Notes: generated by a model from the sequence alone, not told the origin. Positions 1 to 10,025 are shown, counted from the stretch's first letter. The stretch: 64,000 nt of DNA from Xenophilus arseniciresistens (GCF_028023875.1 NZ_JAQIPB010000008.1:247414-311413); one strand, 5' to 3'. Translations and numbers: made by a program.

Positions 1-1
1 G

Positions 2-220
2 CACTACCTGTCGGGCCTGATCGGCTATCACGCCGTGCTGCTGGCGCGCGAAGCCGCACCGGCAGCCACGGGCAAGACCCGCGTGCGCGACGCCGCCAGC
101 CAGGTGGTGCGCCCTTCGCGGGCAGCCCTGGTGCCCCGCGACGAACCTTTGCCAGAGCCCTGGAGCGCGCCGGTGTTGCCTGCGCACACCAACTGGGGCC
201 ATCTGGGCACCGTGCATTAA
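2..220 (+). CDS. C-terminal end of an unidentified protein (5' end outside window)
   Basis: An open frame enters from the left edge and stops with TAA at 218-220, leaving the last 72 residues. The visible part starts HYLSGLIGYHAVLLAREA and continues as a Pro/Ala/Arg-rich tail. I do not recognise a domain. It is co-directional with the type I secretion genes, 93 bp upstream of the ABC transporter, so it could belong to the same locus, but nothing in these residues shows a role. Confidence 0.5.
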   Translation, partial: HYLSGLIGYHAVLLAREAAPAATGKTRVRDAASQVVRPSRAALVPRDEPLPEPWSAPVLPAHTNWGHLGTVH

Positions 221-313
221 GCACAACGACTTAAGCGGGAAAACAGGACGAGACATAACTGTTACCGCTAGATAACATTTGGACCTTGCCGCCTGCGTTC
301 GCGAGGTCTCGTC

Positions 314-2155
314 ATGCTCAAGTACCTGTTACCCACCCAACTCGTGACGCCCGCGGACTCGGCGGCGGATGTCAGTCCCCACGGCCGCACGCTGGAGCGC
401 GCCTTCGGCGCGGCCTATCCGCTGATCCGGCGCGCAGCCTGGTGGTCCATCCCCATCAGCCTGTCGGGCCTGCTGCCGTCCATCTTCCTGCTGCAGGTCT
501 ACGACCGCGTCATCTACCGCAACGCCACCTCCACCCTGTGGGCGCTGGTCAGCGGCATCCTGTGCTTCCTGGCCATCGAGTTCTGGCTGCGCTCGCGCCG
601 CTCGCGCCTGCTGCGCGACGCCGGCGCCACCATCGACCACGAGGTCTCCAACGCGCTGCTGCATTCGATGCTGGAGCGCCCGCTGCGCGCGCTGGAGCAG
701 CGGGCCGCCTCGGCCTGGTTCCTGCTGTTTCGCGACGTGGGCGCGGTGCGCGGCACGCTCACGGGCGGCCTGGCGCAGTCGCTGTTCGATCTGCCCATGG
801 CCCTGTTCGCGCTGGGCGTGATCGCGATCGTGGCCTGGCCCGTGCTGCCGGTGGTGGTGGCCTTCCTGGGCGTGATGTCCTTCCTGGCCTGGTGGTGGGC
901 CGACGAGGTGCGCGCCGGCCGCGTGGAAGAAGCGCAGCGCAGCCGCAGCCTGGAGCGCATGACCGCCGAGATCTGCAATGCGCGCGAGACGCTCAAGACG
1001 CAGGCCAACGACGGCCCCAGCATCGAGCGCTGGCGCGAAAGCTACACGCACTGGCTGGCCGAGAGCTTCCGCAAGAACGGCGAGATCGAGCGCGCGCGCG
1101 ACGGCACCACCGTGCTGCTGACCATCTTCTCCACCGTGGTCATCACCGTGGGCGCGGTGGCCGTGATGCAGCAGTGGATGACCGTGGGCGGCCTGATCGC
1201 TTCCAACATGCTGGCCATCAAGGCGCTGCAGCCGGTGGCCGGCCTGGTGTCGAACTGGCGCGCGCTGGCCATTGCCGCCGAGGCCGCCAAGCGGCTGGAG
1301 AACGTGCTGGCCGAGCCGGTGGAAAAGCCCAAGCAGGACATCGCCCTGCCCCAGCCGCCGGGCCTGGTCACGCTGGAGGAGCTGAGCTTCTCCTTCCACG
1401 AAGCGCTGCCGCCGGTGCTGCAGAACGTGAACCTGCGCATCGGCGTGGGCGGGCTGCATGCCATCGTCGGGCGCAACGGCGCCGGCAAGTCCACGCTGGT
1501 CAAGCTGCTGGCGGGCCTGTACACGCCCACGCGCGGCAGCGTGCAGATCGGCGAGTACGACCTCGCGCAGTTCGGCCGCAGCGACCTGGCCGGCTGGATC
1601 AGCTACCTGCCGCAGGAGGCCTACTGGTTCGCGGGCGAGCTGATGGACAGCCTGCGCCGCAATGCGCCGGGCCACAGCGACGAGCAGATCATCGGCGCCT
1701 GCCGCCTGTCGGGTGCGCATGAGTTCATCTCGCGCCTGCCCGGCGGCTATGCCACGCAGGTGGGCGAAGGCGGCACCGGCCTCTCGGTGGGCGAGCGGCG
1801 CAAGCTCGCGCTGGCGCTGGCCTTCCTGCGCAACCCCTCGGTGCTGATCCTGGACGAGCCCAGCAACGACCTGGACTTCCAGAGCGAGCGCCAGTTGCTC
1901 AGCACCTTGCTGGCCGTGGCCCGCAAGCGCACCGTGATCGTGGTCACCCATTCGCTGCGCATCGTCTCGGCCGCCACGCAGGTCTATCACGTCAACGGCA
2001 AGGGCGACGTGGAGCAAGGCAGCGCGACGCTGATGGTGCCGCGCCTGTTCGGCGTGCGCAGCGCCGCCACCCTGAACACCGCCGCAGACGAAGAAGCCGC
2101 GATCCATGCCGACGTCGAACAGGCCGAGCGCGTGGTGGCGGCCCGTGCCGCCTGA
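314..2155 (+). CDS. Type I secretion system permease/ATPase
   Basis: Inner-membrane ABC half-transporter (613 aa) that should energise one-step export of a protein to the cell exterior. Hydrophobic transmembrane stretches fill the first 300 residues. The ATPase domain follows: Walker A GRNGAGKST near residue 385, signature LSVGE (not the canonical LSGGQ) near 489, Walker B VLILDEPSNDLD near 509, and the switch His in VVTHS near 543. There is no N-terminal C39 peptidase domain, so it is unlikely to process double-glycine leaders; it fits the class exporting proteins with an uncleaved C-terminal signal. The HlyD-like and TolC-like genes follow directly. No RTX or adhesin substrate is visible in the window. 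Confidence 0.9.
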   Translation: MLKYLLPTQLVTPADSAADVSPHGRTLERAFGAAYPLIRRAAWWSIPISLSGLLPSIFLLQVYDRVIYRNATSTLWALVSGILCFLAIEFWLRSRRSRLLRDAGATIDHEVSNALLHSMLERPLRALEQRAASAWFLLFRDVGAVRGTLTGGLAQSLFDLPMALFALGVIAIVAWPVLPVVVAFLGVMSFLAWWWADEVRAGRVEEAQRSRSLERMTAEICNARETLKTQANDGPSIERWRESYTHWLAESFRKNGEIERARDGTTVLLTIFSTVVITVGAVAVMQQWMTVGGLIASNMLAIKALQPVAGLVSNWRALAIAAEAAKRLENVLAEPVEKPKQDIALPQPPGLVTLEELSFSFHEALPPVLQNVNLRIGVGGLHAIVGRNGAGKSTLVKLLAGLYTPTRGSVQIGEYDLAQFGRSDLAGWISYLPQEAYWFAGELMDSLRRNAPGHSDEQIIGACRLSGAHEFISRLPGGYATQVGEGGTGLSVGERRKLALALAFLRNPSVLILDEPSNDLDFQSERQLLSTLLAVARKRTVIVVTHSLRIVSAATQVYHVNGKGDVEQGSATLMVPRLFGVRSAATLNTAADEEAAIHADVEQAERVVAARAA

Positions 2156-2171
2156 GGCGAAGCGAGTCATC

Positions 2172-3512
2172 ATGAAGAACGATCTCCCACAGATCCTGCA
2201 GCAGCTGCAAGACCAGCAGGGGCAGCCGCCGCCTCCCGCTCCCGGGGGCTCCGGCGCACCCTCGCCGCGCCGCAGGCGCTGGCTGCTGGGCGCCGTGGTG
2301 GGTGCGCTGGCACTGGTGGCACTGGGCTTTCCGATGGAAAGCGTGGTGGTGGCCACGGGCCGCGTCATCCCGTCCGACCGCGTCAAGTCCATCCAGCATC
2401 TGGAAGGCGGCATCGTGCGATCGGTGATGGTGCGCGAAGGCCAGCCCGTGCGCCAGGGCGCGCCGCTGGTCGAGATCGACCTGGGCGGCAGCAGCCTGAA
2501 CCTGGAAGAACTCACGGCACGCCATGCGGCCCAGCAGGCCACCCGCGTGCGCCTGCGGGCCGAAAGCCTGGGCCAGCCGCTCTCGTCCGGCCAGTTCGAG
2601 ACCGGCACCGACGAAGCGGTGGTGCGCGGCGAAATGGGCGCCTACGAGGCGCGCGCGCTGGAGCAGCGCGGCGTGATGGCCGGCACCGTCGCGGGCCTGG
2701 AGCAGGCGCGCGGCCGCCAGATGGAGCAGCACGCCAAGATCAGCGGCCTGACCGAGCGCCTGGCCCTGATGCAGACGGAACTGAAGATCTCCGAGCAATT
2801 GCTGAGCGAAAAGCTGATCGGCCAGATGGAAGTGCTGGAAAAGCGCCGCCAGGCCGAAGGCGTGCGGGCCGAGCTGGCCGTGGCGCGCCAGGGCCTGGTC
2901 TCGGCCACCGCGGCCATCGGCGAGGCCCAGGCCAAGATGGCCGAGGCCGAGGGGCGCTTTCGCCGCCGTGCCTCGGACGAACTGGCGGCGCTGGAGCGCC
3001 AGCTCGCCAGCCTGAACGAGGACCTGGCGCGCGCGCGCACGCAGCGCTCGCGCACCGTGGTCACCGCGCCTTCGGACGGCATCGTCAAGGGCCTGCGCAG
3101 CGCCAGCCCGGGCTGGGTGGTCAAGCCCGGCGAAGCCATCATGGAAGTGGTGCCGGTGGAAGACGAGATCCTGGTCGAGGCCCGCCTGAGCCCCAACGAC
3201 CGCGGCTTCGTGCACGTGGGCCAGAAGGCGCGCGTGAAGGTCACGGCCTACGACTTCCTGCGCTACGGCACCGTGGACGGCAAGGTGATGCTGGTGGCGG
3301 CGGACGCAGACCGCGACACCACGCTGCCCACCGCGCCGCCCTACTACCGGCTGCTGGTCAACACCGCCCAGGCGCACGTGGGCCGTCCCGAAAACCGCAT
3401 CACCGCCGGCATGGAAGCCGAGGTGGACCTGATCGTGGGCACCGACCCCTTCATCTGGTATTTGCTGCGCCCGGTTCTGAAGACCCAGCGCGAAGCCTTC
3501 CGCGAGCCATGA
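2172..3512 (+). CDS. HlyD-family type I secretion membrane fusion protein
   Basis: Periplasmic adaptor (446 aa) expected to join the ABC exporter to the TolC-like channel. A short cytoplasmic N-terminus is followed by one transmembrane segment (about residues 37-53), a lipoyl-like half-motif around HLEGGIV, a long Ala/Glu/Arg-rich coiled-coil region, the second lipoyl half (VVTAPSDGIVKG) and a beta-rich C-terminal domain ending in GMEAEVDLIVG, usual for this family. I chose ATG 2172 over the in-frame ATG at 2106 because the latter would overlap the ABC gene by 50 bp and add a non-homologous leader. The stop overlaps the next start by 4 bp. Confidence 0.88.
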   Translation: MKNDLPQILQQLQDQQGQPPPPAPGGSGAPSPRRRRWLLGAVVGALALVALGFPMESVVVATGRVIPSDRVKSIQHLEGGIVRSVMVREGQPVRQGAPLVEIDLGGSSLNLEELTARHAAQQATRVRLRAESLGQPLSSGQFETGTDEAVVRGEMGAYEARALEQRGVMAGTVAGLEQARGRQMEQHAKISGLTERLALMQTELKISEQLLSEKLIGQMEVLEKRRQAEGVRAELAVARQGLVSATAAIGEAQAKMAEAEGRFRRRASDELAALERQLASLNEDLARARTQRSRTVVTAPSDGIVKGLRSASPGWVVKPGEAIMEVVPVEDEILVEARLSPNDRGFVHVGQKARVKVTAYDFLRYGTVDGKVMLVAADADRDTTLPTAPPYYRLLVNTAQAHVGRPENRITAGMEAEVDLIVGTDPFIWYLLRPVLKTQREAFREP

Positions 3513-5140
3513 CCCACAAGCGCCGACCTGCCCCCACCCTTGCCCCGGCGATGACGGCCTTGCGAAGCACCGCGGTGCCGGCGCTGCTGCTGGCCGCGCT
3601 GCAGCTCGCGCCCGGCGCGCAGGCCCAGCCCGCCATGGCGCCCGAGGCCGCCGCACCCGTTCAAGGGTCTGCCGCTGCGCTCACGCCCGCGCATCGGCTG
3701 GCCACGCCTTCGGTCACGATCTCGGGCGAGGTGGTGCGCATCAAGCAGGCCCTGCAGCTGCTGGCCCAGGAGCACCCGGAAGTGCTGTCGGCGCAGGCCG
3801 CGGCGCTGACCAGCGGCTTCGAGGTGGAGTCCGCGCGCCAGGCCCGCTACCCGCGCTTCAAGGTCGGCAGCGCCACCGGCAGCTACAACAGCGGGGCCGA
3901 CGGCGCCTCCTCGCAAAGCTACCAGCTCATCTCGGCCGAAGCGCGCATGGCCCTGATCGACGGCGGCGCCATCAGCGCGCGCGTGCGCGCGGCCGAAGCC
4001 GGCAGCCTGGCGCAGCAGGAAGCGGCCGTCAGCACCTCGCAGAAGGTGGTGCTTGATGCCATCACCGCCTACCTGCAGCTACAGCGCTTCGAGCTGCAAC
4101 GCGAGCTGGCCGGCAGCGCCACGCGCGTGGTGGCCGAGCTTTCGCGCGCCGAGCAGCGCCGCGTGCAGCTTGGCGCCACGGGCCAGAACGATTTGCGCAT
4201 GGCGGCTGCGCGCCAGGCCAGCATCGCCGCGCGCGAGGCCGACTTCGCGGCCCAGCGCGACGAGGCGCTGGCCAAGTTCCAGAGCTACTTCGGTTTCGAG
4301 CCCGAACCGCGCCGGCTGCCCGTGCTGGCCACGCCGGCCAACTGGGCCATCGAGAGCCAGGCCGAGGCGCTGCGCCGCGCCGAAAGCCGCAGCACCGAAC
4401 TGGCCGAAGGGCGCGGTCGCGTCGAAAAGGCGCAGGCCCTGGTGGACCAGCAGGAAGCCAGCGTCTGGCCCACGGTCGAAGCCGTGGTCGTCAAGACCAA
4501 GGACCCGCGCGGCGTCTCGCCTTCGGAGCCCACGCGCGCGGCGCTGGAGCTGAACTGGAACTTCGGCAGTGGCTTCGACCGGCAGCTGCGCGTGAAGTCG
4601 GCCCTGGCGGAAGTGGAGAACCAGCGTGCCAAGCTCGAGGGCGCACGCCGCAACCTCTTCGAAGCCACGAACTCGGCCTGGGGCCGTTCGCAATCAGGCC
4701 GCGAGCGCGAGCGCCAGCTCAAGGAAGCGGTGCGCGAATCGGGCGAAGCCTTCCGCGGCCGCAGGCGCCTGCTGGAGTTCGGCCGCGAGACGCTGCCCAA
4801 CGTGCTGGACGCGCAGCTGGACTACTACACGCTGCTGCAGGACTACATCGACGCCGTGTTCGACCAGCGCATCACCGAGTTCCGGCTGGCCCGCGCGACG
4901 GGCGAGCTGCGCGTGCTTCCCGATGCGCCCAACCCCTGGGTGGACCGCATCTTCGGCGGCACGCCGGGCCCGCTGCTGGACGAAGACGGCGTGCTGGGCC
5001 TGGAGTGCATGGCGGCCAGCCGCAGCAGCTGCAAGCCCGCGCGCGCGCTGGCCCAGGGCAGCGGCGGCTCGCGCAGCGGCACGGGTGAGTTCGGCTCCCC
5101 GCTGGCCTTGAGCGTGGCGCCCAGGTTGACGATGCGCTGA
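3509..5140 (+). CDS. TolC-family outer-membrane channel protein
   Basis: Third component of the type I exporter. The start overlaps the adaptor stop (ATGA), indicating coupled translation. An N-terminal signal peptide with likely cleavage after GAQAQ near residue 40 is followed by two long helical repeats typical of outer-membrane efflux proteins, including TNSAWGRSQSG and a final block with LDAQLDYYTLLQDY. At 543 aa it is longer than most TolC homologues. The excess is about 60 C-terminal residues, rich in Ser/Arg/Gly with two Cys, beyond the expected barrel/helix region. Role assigned from family and context. Confidence 0.85.
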   Translation: MTHKRRPAPTLAPAMTALRSTAVPALLLAALQLAPGAQAQPAMAPEAAAPVQGSAAALTPAHRLATPSVTISGEVVRIKQALQLLAQEHPEVLSAQAAALTSGFEVESARQARYPRFKVGSATGSYNSGADGASSQSYQLISAEARMALIDGGAISARVRAAEAGSLAQQEAAVSTSQKVVLDAITAYLQLQRFELQRELAGSATRVVAELSRAEQRRVQLGATGQNDLRMAAARQASIAAREADFAAQRDEALAKFQSYFGFEPEPRRLPVLATPANWAIESQAEALRRAESRSTELAEGRGRVEKAQALVDQQEASVWPTVEAVVVKTKDPRGVSPSEPTRAALELNWNFGSGFDRQLRVKSALAEVENQRAKLEGARRNLFEATNSAWGRSQSGRERERQLKEAVRESGEAFRGRRRLLEFGRETLPNVLDAQLDYYTLLQDYIDAVFDQRITEFRLARATGELRVLPDAPNPWVDRIFGGTPGPLLDEDGVLGLECMAASRSSCKPARALAQGSGGSRSGTGEFGSPLALSVAPRLTMR

Positions 5141-5172
5141 GAAAGCCTTCTGCGATGCCCGCGCCCGGTGTT

Positions 5173-6558
5173 TCAGCCTTCAGCCGGAATACTGGGTTCA
5201 CCGTCGCTGATCTGATACTTGCGCATCTTCTCCCACAGCACCTTGCGGCTGATGCCCAGGGCCTGCGCGGCGTCCTGGCGGCGCCAGTCGTTGGCCTCCA
5301 GGGCCTCGATGATGCGATTGCGCTCGCTGGCGCTCCAGCTGCGGCGTTCGCTGCCCCCCTCCGCCGCCGCTGCATCGGCCCGCAGCGGGGACTGCTGGCG
5401 CGCCTGAGAAAGCGCGCGCTCAATGAGCCCCTGGTCCCAGCCGCCGGTCTGCCGTGCGATCACGCCAATGCGCTCGGCCAGGTTGCGCAACTGCCGCACA
5501 TTGCCCGGGAAGTTCATGGACGCCACCGCGTCACTCACCCAGTGCGGTACCGACATCAGCGCTTGGGCCGCGCTGTTCAGCACCTCGCCCAGGATCGACT
5601 TGAACAGCGCCACCTTGTCCAGATCGCCGCGCTCTTCCAGATTGGGGACATACAGCTCGATCACCGCCAGGCGGTAGAACAAGTCGGCGCGGAAGTCGCC
5701 AGCGGCCACCATGTCGCGCAGGTTGCGGTTGCTGGCCGCCACCAGCCGGAAATCCACCTTCACCGGCGTGCTGGAACCCAGGCGCGTCACCGTGCCATCT
5801 TCGAGCACGCGCAGCAGCTTGACCTGCTGGTAGCGCGGCAGGTCGCCAATTTCGTCCAGAAACAGCGTGCCGCCCGTGGCCTGCTCGAAGTAGCCGCGGT
5901 GCGCCGCCACCGCGCCCGTGAATGAACCCTTCGCATGGCCGAAGAACAGCGATTCGAAAAGCCCGTCGGGGATCGCGCCGCAGTTGACCGGCACGAACGG
6001 CCCTTGCCCATAGCCTGCATGGCCCTGATGCAGCAGTTGCGCCACGCGCTCCTTGCCCACGCCCGTATCGCCGCGCAGCAGCACGGCGTGATCGCAGTCG
6101 GCAAATGTCTTCACTTCGGCCAGCAGGCCCTGCATGGCCTCGGACTGCGCCACCAATGTGTCGGGCGCCTGCACGCGCGCCTCCCGCGTGCGCAGGTGCC
6201 GGGCCATCTTGGCCACCATGGCACGCAGTTCCGCGCCCGTGAAGTCATAGGGCAGGATGTGGTGGTATTCGGGCGGGTAGGTTGCCGCGCCATGGTCGCG
6301 TGACGCGCCGGCCACCCAGATCACCGGAATGCCTTGCATCGACTCGCTGGCCACGGCGAAGGCCGGGCTTTGCATGGCCGACACGCTGATGATCGCCACC
6401 GCCGCGCGCGAACTCGCCGCCCCGTCCGGCAGCGGCCCGTCGACGCGGATCACCTCCGCCTCGAAGCTCGCCATGCATCGCGCCACGCGCTCGGCAATGT
6501 CGGCGGAGCCTTCCCAGACGTAGAGGTTGAGTTCTTCGAAGTTCACTGTCGGATTCAT
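5173..6558 (-). CDS. VpsR-like sigma-54-type transcriptional activator
   Basis: Enhancer-binding regulator (461 aa). An unusual N-terminal receiver-like domain (1-130) lacks an obvious acidic pocket of the classical kind. The AAA+ domain has Walker A GDTGVGKE at 163-170, the sigma-54 contact loop as GSFTGA at 211-216 and Walker [12 protein letters not shown] at 230-240. A Fis-type helix-turn-helix ([17 protein letters not shown]) ends the protein. This is the architecture of VpsR-like activators, some of which bind c-di-GMP and control matrix or adhesin genes. It converges on the type I exporter and lies just downstream of the Tad pilus genes on the same strand, so it may control either; that link is inference. 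Confidence 0.82.
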   Translation of the reverse strand: MNPTVNFEELNLYVWEGSADIAERVARCMASFEAEVIRVDGPLPDGAASSRAAVAIISVSAMQSPAFAVASESMQGIPVIWVAGASRDHGAATYPPEYHHILPYDFTGAELRAMVAKMARHLRTREARVQAPDTLVAQSEAMQGLLAEVKTFADCDHAVLLRGDTGVGKERVAQLLHQGHAGYGQGPFVPVNCGAIPDGLFESLFFGHAKGSFTGAVAAHRGYFEQATGGTLFLDEIGDLPRYQQVKLLRVLEDGTVTRLGSSTPVKVDFRLVAASNRNLRDMVAAGDFRADLFYRLAVIELYVPNLEERGDLDKVALFKSILGEVLNSAAQALMSVPHWVSDAVASMNFPGNVRQLRNLAERIGVIARQTGGWDQGLIERALSQARQQSPLRADAAAAEGGSERRSWSASERNRIIEALEANDWRRQDAAQALGISRKVLWEKMRKYQISDGEPSIPAEG

Positions 6559-6614
6559 TTATTCAGCCACGTCGCATCCGACCCTTTGGCGCATGCTCCT
6601 TTTCCATTCCAAGA

Positions 6615-8555
6615 TCAATGGACGAGCTTGGCGCTGGCATCGCAGCTTGCAGACATGAGTTGCACGTCTGCGTAGCCCAGTTGCAAGCCGAGGGCCTCGA
6701 GCAAGGGTCCCAGTAGGACGCCATCAAGAAGTGTCAGCACAGGCGCGAGTACGGGATTGAGCAAGGCCAAGACGCCATTCAGCAGATCGCCTAGTGAATT
6801 GCCGAGACCATCGATGATGTTGGACAGGAGCGCAAGATCCGCCCCTCCCAACGAAAGCCCGCTGGTATCGAGCTCCACATCGAGCAGACCCGCAGCGATT
6901 GCATCGGCGATGGACGCACCCAAATGACGTTGCGAGCCTACAGACGCTGTCAAGTTCTGGGTTGACCGAGGCTCTTCGGGGTCATAGTCGAAAGTAACTT
7001 CCTGACGGGTCACGGCGCCGTTGCGCGGCACAGAAAAATCCAGCCTTGCAGTCAAATTCACAGGTACGTTCAGAAGAGGCACGCCCAACAAGGAGGCATC
7101 CAGGTTGAGATTGAGCAACTTGAAGCGATCTTTTTGCAGATTCGCCCAGCGCGTGCTCCTGTTCTCGAAGGCGTCCGGAATGTGCCCCAAGTACACATGC
7201 GCCAGCCCCGGCGTCACGCCCAGCGTCACCTCGTGGCCGTTTTGGCTGGCGCGGCAAGACACGGACTCCAGGACCGCTTCGCCAGGCGCAACTTCGGCGT
7301 AGATGGGAAGATTCACAACTTGCCCCGCAGGGGCCGCGAGCTTGACACGCGCCAGTCCAAGAAGATTCACATCAAGAAGACTATCCCCTCCCGCTGGCGT
7401 CAGAACCTGCGTGTTGAGATATACCCGCACAACCGCCGTATGAGCCGCAGTACGTGCACGCCCGCTGGCGGTATAGCCGGGTGGACCTACGCCAATGCTG
7501 GGGGGCTCGATCACCTTGGCTCGAACGCCCACATTGGCAAGAGGCTGCAACGGAACATTGATCGCGCCGGATACAAACGAGGGATCGTCCGACGCGTTGG
7601 CTACCTGCAACCCAACCAGCAGCAGGTTGAGAACGCTGACGTCCGTGTCCAATGCTGTCGAAGGGTCCCGCGTATCAAGGTCCAGGGACAATAACCCGTT
7701 CTGGGATGCCGTTTTCAGAACGGCCAAGGAGAGTTGCTCGAGCGGCACGCCAAGGTCAAGCAGCACGTTCAAGGCGTTGAGTGCAACACCCACTGCTGGA
7801 TCAACGCTATCGCGTGGCAGCAGCCCCACGGTTCCCGAGAGCAGCTCGCCGACGTCGAGATCAGCTGCTGCCAATTCATCGTAGGTGCCCACCGCCAAAC
7901 CGAGGGCCTTCGCCAATCCAAGCAGGTTCACATTGGTATTCGCCAAACCTTCGTAGTCGGCCAACGACAGCGTCACATTGGTTCCCAACAGAAGACTCAG
8001 CAGTTGGTTCAAGGCGCCAGCATTGAGCCGTGCCACCCCTGATCCCACAGTAAACGAAGCCTGTGGCCCATCCATCTGGGCGACCGCCTTTGCTTCAAGA
8101 GAGAGATTGGAAAACGCGGGAAGGATCGAGTCGTAAAGCGCAGTCAGTGTCACCCTCAGGGCATCGTAGTTGTCGTCCGGCCCCACCGAGACAAGCCCAT
8201 CCTCCGTCTCCGGAGCACCCTCTGCAGGCCGCACCCAACGGCCACAGGCAACGTCCGTTGTCACTGGTGCCAAATGCGCCAGATGCGCCAGATTCTCAGC
8301 AGCATTGCTGCGAGCCATCGCTTCGCCAGCCACGCAGCTGTCCGGTTGAAGACGCACGGCGCCTGACAAGGCAGCCAAATCTGCAGCTTTCTGCAGTTCC
8401 CTTTTCTGGAAGGAGTAAACGCCGATCTCCGTTCCCAGCACGGCAACGATGATCACGAATGCCGCGATCGCAAAATTCACCACGACGGAGCCGCGCTGCG
8501 TCACGCGACGGCCTGCCACTCGACGCCCCTTGTTCATGCGAGTCAGATAGGTCAT
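6615..8555 (-). CDS. tadG: TadG-like pilus assembly protein
   Basis: Protein of 646 aa. The N-terminus has a basic stretch, one transmembrane helix (about residues 25-43) and the TadG hallmark RELQKAADLAALSGA, then a long periplasmic region rich in Leu/Asn/Val. A TadE/TadG-type protein at the end of a tad operon is thought to help assemble or anchor the Flp pilus at the envelope. I chose ATG 8555 because GAGGAG sits 7 nt upstream; an in-frame TTG at 8573 has no such site. The frame runs 24 bp downstream of the TadE-like gene. Confidence 0.78.
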   Translation of the reverse strand: MTYLTRMNKGRRVAGRRVTQRGSVVVNFAIAAFVIIVAVLGTEIGVYSFQKRELQKAADLAALSGAVRLQPDSCVAGEAMARSNAAENLAHLAHLAPVTTDVACGRWVRPAEGAPETEDGLVSVGPDDNYDALRVTLTALYDSILPAFSNLSLEAKAVAQMDGPQASFTVGSGVARLNAGALNQLLSLLLGTNVTLSLADYEGLANTNVNLLGLAKALGLAVGTYDELAAADLDVGELLSGTVGLLPRDSVDPAVGVALNALNVLLDLGVPLEQLSLAVLKTASQNGLLSLDLDTRDPSTALDTDVSVLNLLLVGLQVANASDDPSFVSGAINVPLQPLANVGVRAKVIEPPSIGVGPPGYTASGRARTAAHTAVVRVYLNTQVLTPAGGDSLLDVNLLGLARVKLAAPAGQVVNLPIYAEVAPGEAVLESVSCRASQNGHEVTLGVTPGLAHVYLGHIPDAFENRSTRWANLQKDRFKLLNLNLDASLLGVPLLNVPVNLTARLDFSVPRNGAVTRQEVTFDYDPEEPRSTQNLTASVGSQRHLGASIADAIAAGLLDVELDTSGLSLGGADLALLSNIIDGLGNSLGDLLNGVLALLNPVLAPVLTLLDGVLLGPLLEALGLQLGYADVQLMSASCDASAKLVH

Positions 8556-8579
8556 GGCACGCTCCTCAAGCAAGACCCT

Positions 8580-9053
8580 TCACGGCGCGAGCCCGACAGC
8601 AGCCTGGCTGCTCAGGGTATTGGGAATCCAAGAGTACGGAAGCACGGCAGGAAAAAGCTGCATGTAGTCGGACCGAAAACGGTAGGTGACGTCCAGTGCA
8701 TCGGGGGCCGAGGGTTCAAACGTGAATGAGCTATCCACCCAGCTGCGCCGGCTCTGGGCGTTAGCGTTGTATGCCGCTGGCGCGATCATGGAGCGCGCCA
8801 GGGATTCGCGAACCACCAGCTTCGCTTCCGCATTGCTCGCGCCAAGCGAAAGGGCACGCACCCCATCCTCCACGGCACGTGACAGGGCCTGCTGGGCGTA
8901 CAACGCGAATCCAAAAGTGACCAACCCGTACAGCAGTGGTATCAGAACGAGCAGGGTCAAGGCCAGCTCTATGGCGGCAATGCCGCGCTGCCGCTGCACT
9001 CCTCGCCCCGAAGACCCATGCCCCCTGGAACCCGTCGCGATCACAGCCGTCAT
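8580..9053 (-). CDS. TadE/TadF-like minor pseudopilin
   Basis: 157-aa membrane-anchored protein: a basic leader, then RGIAAIELALTLLVLIPLLY, the hydrophobic TadE-type segment with the Glu typical of pseudopilins, and a short periplasmic domain. ATG 9053 is preceded by GGGAGGA and overlaps the stop of the upstream TadE-like gene by 4 bp (ATGA), so an upstream in-frame extension is rejected. TadE-like proteins are prepilin-peptidase substrates needed for Flp pilus biogenesis. Family clear; E versus F subtype not certain. Confidence 0.78.
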   Translation of the reverse strand: MTAVIATGSRGHGSSGRGVQRQRGIAAIELALTLLVLIPLLYGLVTFGFALYAQQALSRAVEDGVRALSLGASNAEAKLVVRESLARSMIAPAAYNANAQSRRSWVDSSFTFEPSAPDALDVTYRFRSDYMQLFPAVLPYSWIPNTLSSQAAVGLAP

Positions 9054-9568
9054 AGCAAGGTCCTCCCGTCCAGCAGGACACTCGCTTGCCCGGTCACGGC
9101 TTGCGGCAAGGCGAATCCAGGGAAAGGGGGAAGTACCTGCGACAAGCCCGCAGCCTGCACTCGCACCAGGATGCGGCATGTGCCCGGCCATCCGCCTTGA
9201 GGCTGACACTCTGCGATGCTCGGTTCGACTGATGAACAGTCATCCGGATCCGCGACGCGCTGCACACAGGTGCGAATTCCCGGGGCAACCGGAAGCCATG
9301 TGCCTACCCGGCGAAGGACCATCGACTCTGCCGCCCTCTTTCGGTAGTTCATCTGATCACCGACATCTGGCACGCGCACCCGCAAGGCGGCACGAGCGCC
9401 ATCCTCCGCAGCATGCTGAAGAGCAAGCCTGTAGGTGAACAGCAGGGAATAGCAGATCAGCGCGTAAATCAAGCCGAAGAAGAGCAGAAAGACCAACGCG
9501 TACTCCACCGCATACACCCCCCGCTGGCGATGGCGGCGGGCGGGCATGCGAATGGGCCTGGTGGTCAT
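9050..9568 (-). CDS. tadE: TadE-family minor pseudopilin
   Basis: 172-aa protein with RQRGVYAVEYALVFLLFFGL at about residues 14-33, the TadE transmembrane and Glu signature, followed by a periplasmic domain containing three Cys that could form disulfides. AGGAGA lies just upstream of the ATG. It is translationally coupled (ATGA) to the second pseudopilin. It is probably the functional replacement for the truncated tadE copy found between cpaA and cpaB at 18106-18410. Confidence 0.8.
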   Translation of the reverse strand: MTTRPIRMPARRHRQRGVYAVEYALVFLLFFGLIYALICYSLLFTYRLALQHAAEDGARAALRVRVPDVGDQMNYRKRAAESMVLRRVGTWLPVAPGIRTCVQRVADPDDCSSVEPSIAECQPQGGWPGTCRILVRVQAAGLSQVLPPFPGFALPQAVTGQASVLLDGRTLL

Positions 9569-9594
9569 GAACTTTCTCCTCGTGCGAAGAGCCT

Positions 9595-9987
9595 TCAGCG
9601 CCCGCCCGCGCCCTGGCCGGACTTCCCGCCCACCGACGACTGGAAGTGCTCGGGAATGGGGTGCTCAAAGCTCTTGAGGTAGCGCTCGCGGCTACGCTGG
9701 GCCACGTCGCCGGGCAGCGGGCGCGGCACGGCAGATGCCGCTGCGCCGCTGCGCTGCAGCGCCAGCAGGTGGCGCGTCGCGCTGCCCATTTCGGTGGGCT
9801 GGGCGGCCGCGGGTTCCGGCGCGGCGGGCGCAGCAGCTTCCGACGGCAGCGGGGGCAAGGGCTGCATCCGCTGTTGCGATGCGGGCTCGGCGCGATCCAC
9901 GGTGACGGGGGCGACGCCGCCTTGCTGCGCCTGCGCGTGCGCGCCGGCCAGCAGCGCCAGCGCGAGCATGAGAGGCCGATGGGTCAT
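9595..9987 (-). CDS. DUF3613-family exported protein
   Basis: 130-aa protein with a signal peptide (hydrophobic LMLALALLAGAHAQA, cleavage near residue 20), a Pro/Ala-rich linker and a C-terminal conserved block: GSATRHLLALQRSG, then RYLKSFEHPIPEHF. That block matches DUF3613, a family found almost only inside Burkholderiales tad operons. GAGGAG precedes ATG 9987. Function unknown; position between tadD and the pseudopilins implies a role in Flp pilus assembly. Confidence 0.72.
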   Translation of the reverse strand: MTHRPLMLALALLAGAHAQAQQGGVAPVTVDRAEPASQQRMQPLPPLPSEAAAPAAPEPAAAQPTEMGSATRHLLALQRSGAAASAVPRPLPGDVAQRSRERYLKSFEHPIPEHFQSSVGGKSGQGAGGR

Positions 9988-10025
9988 GGGAAGCTCCTCG
10001 CTTTTCTTTTTCAACAACATCCGGA

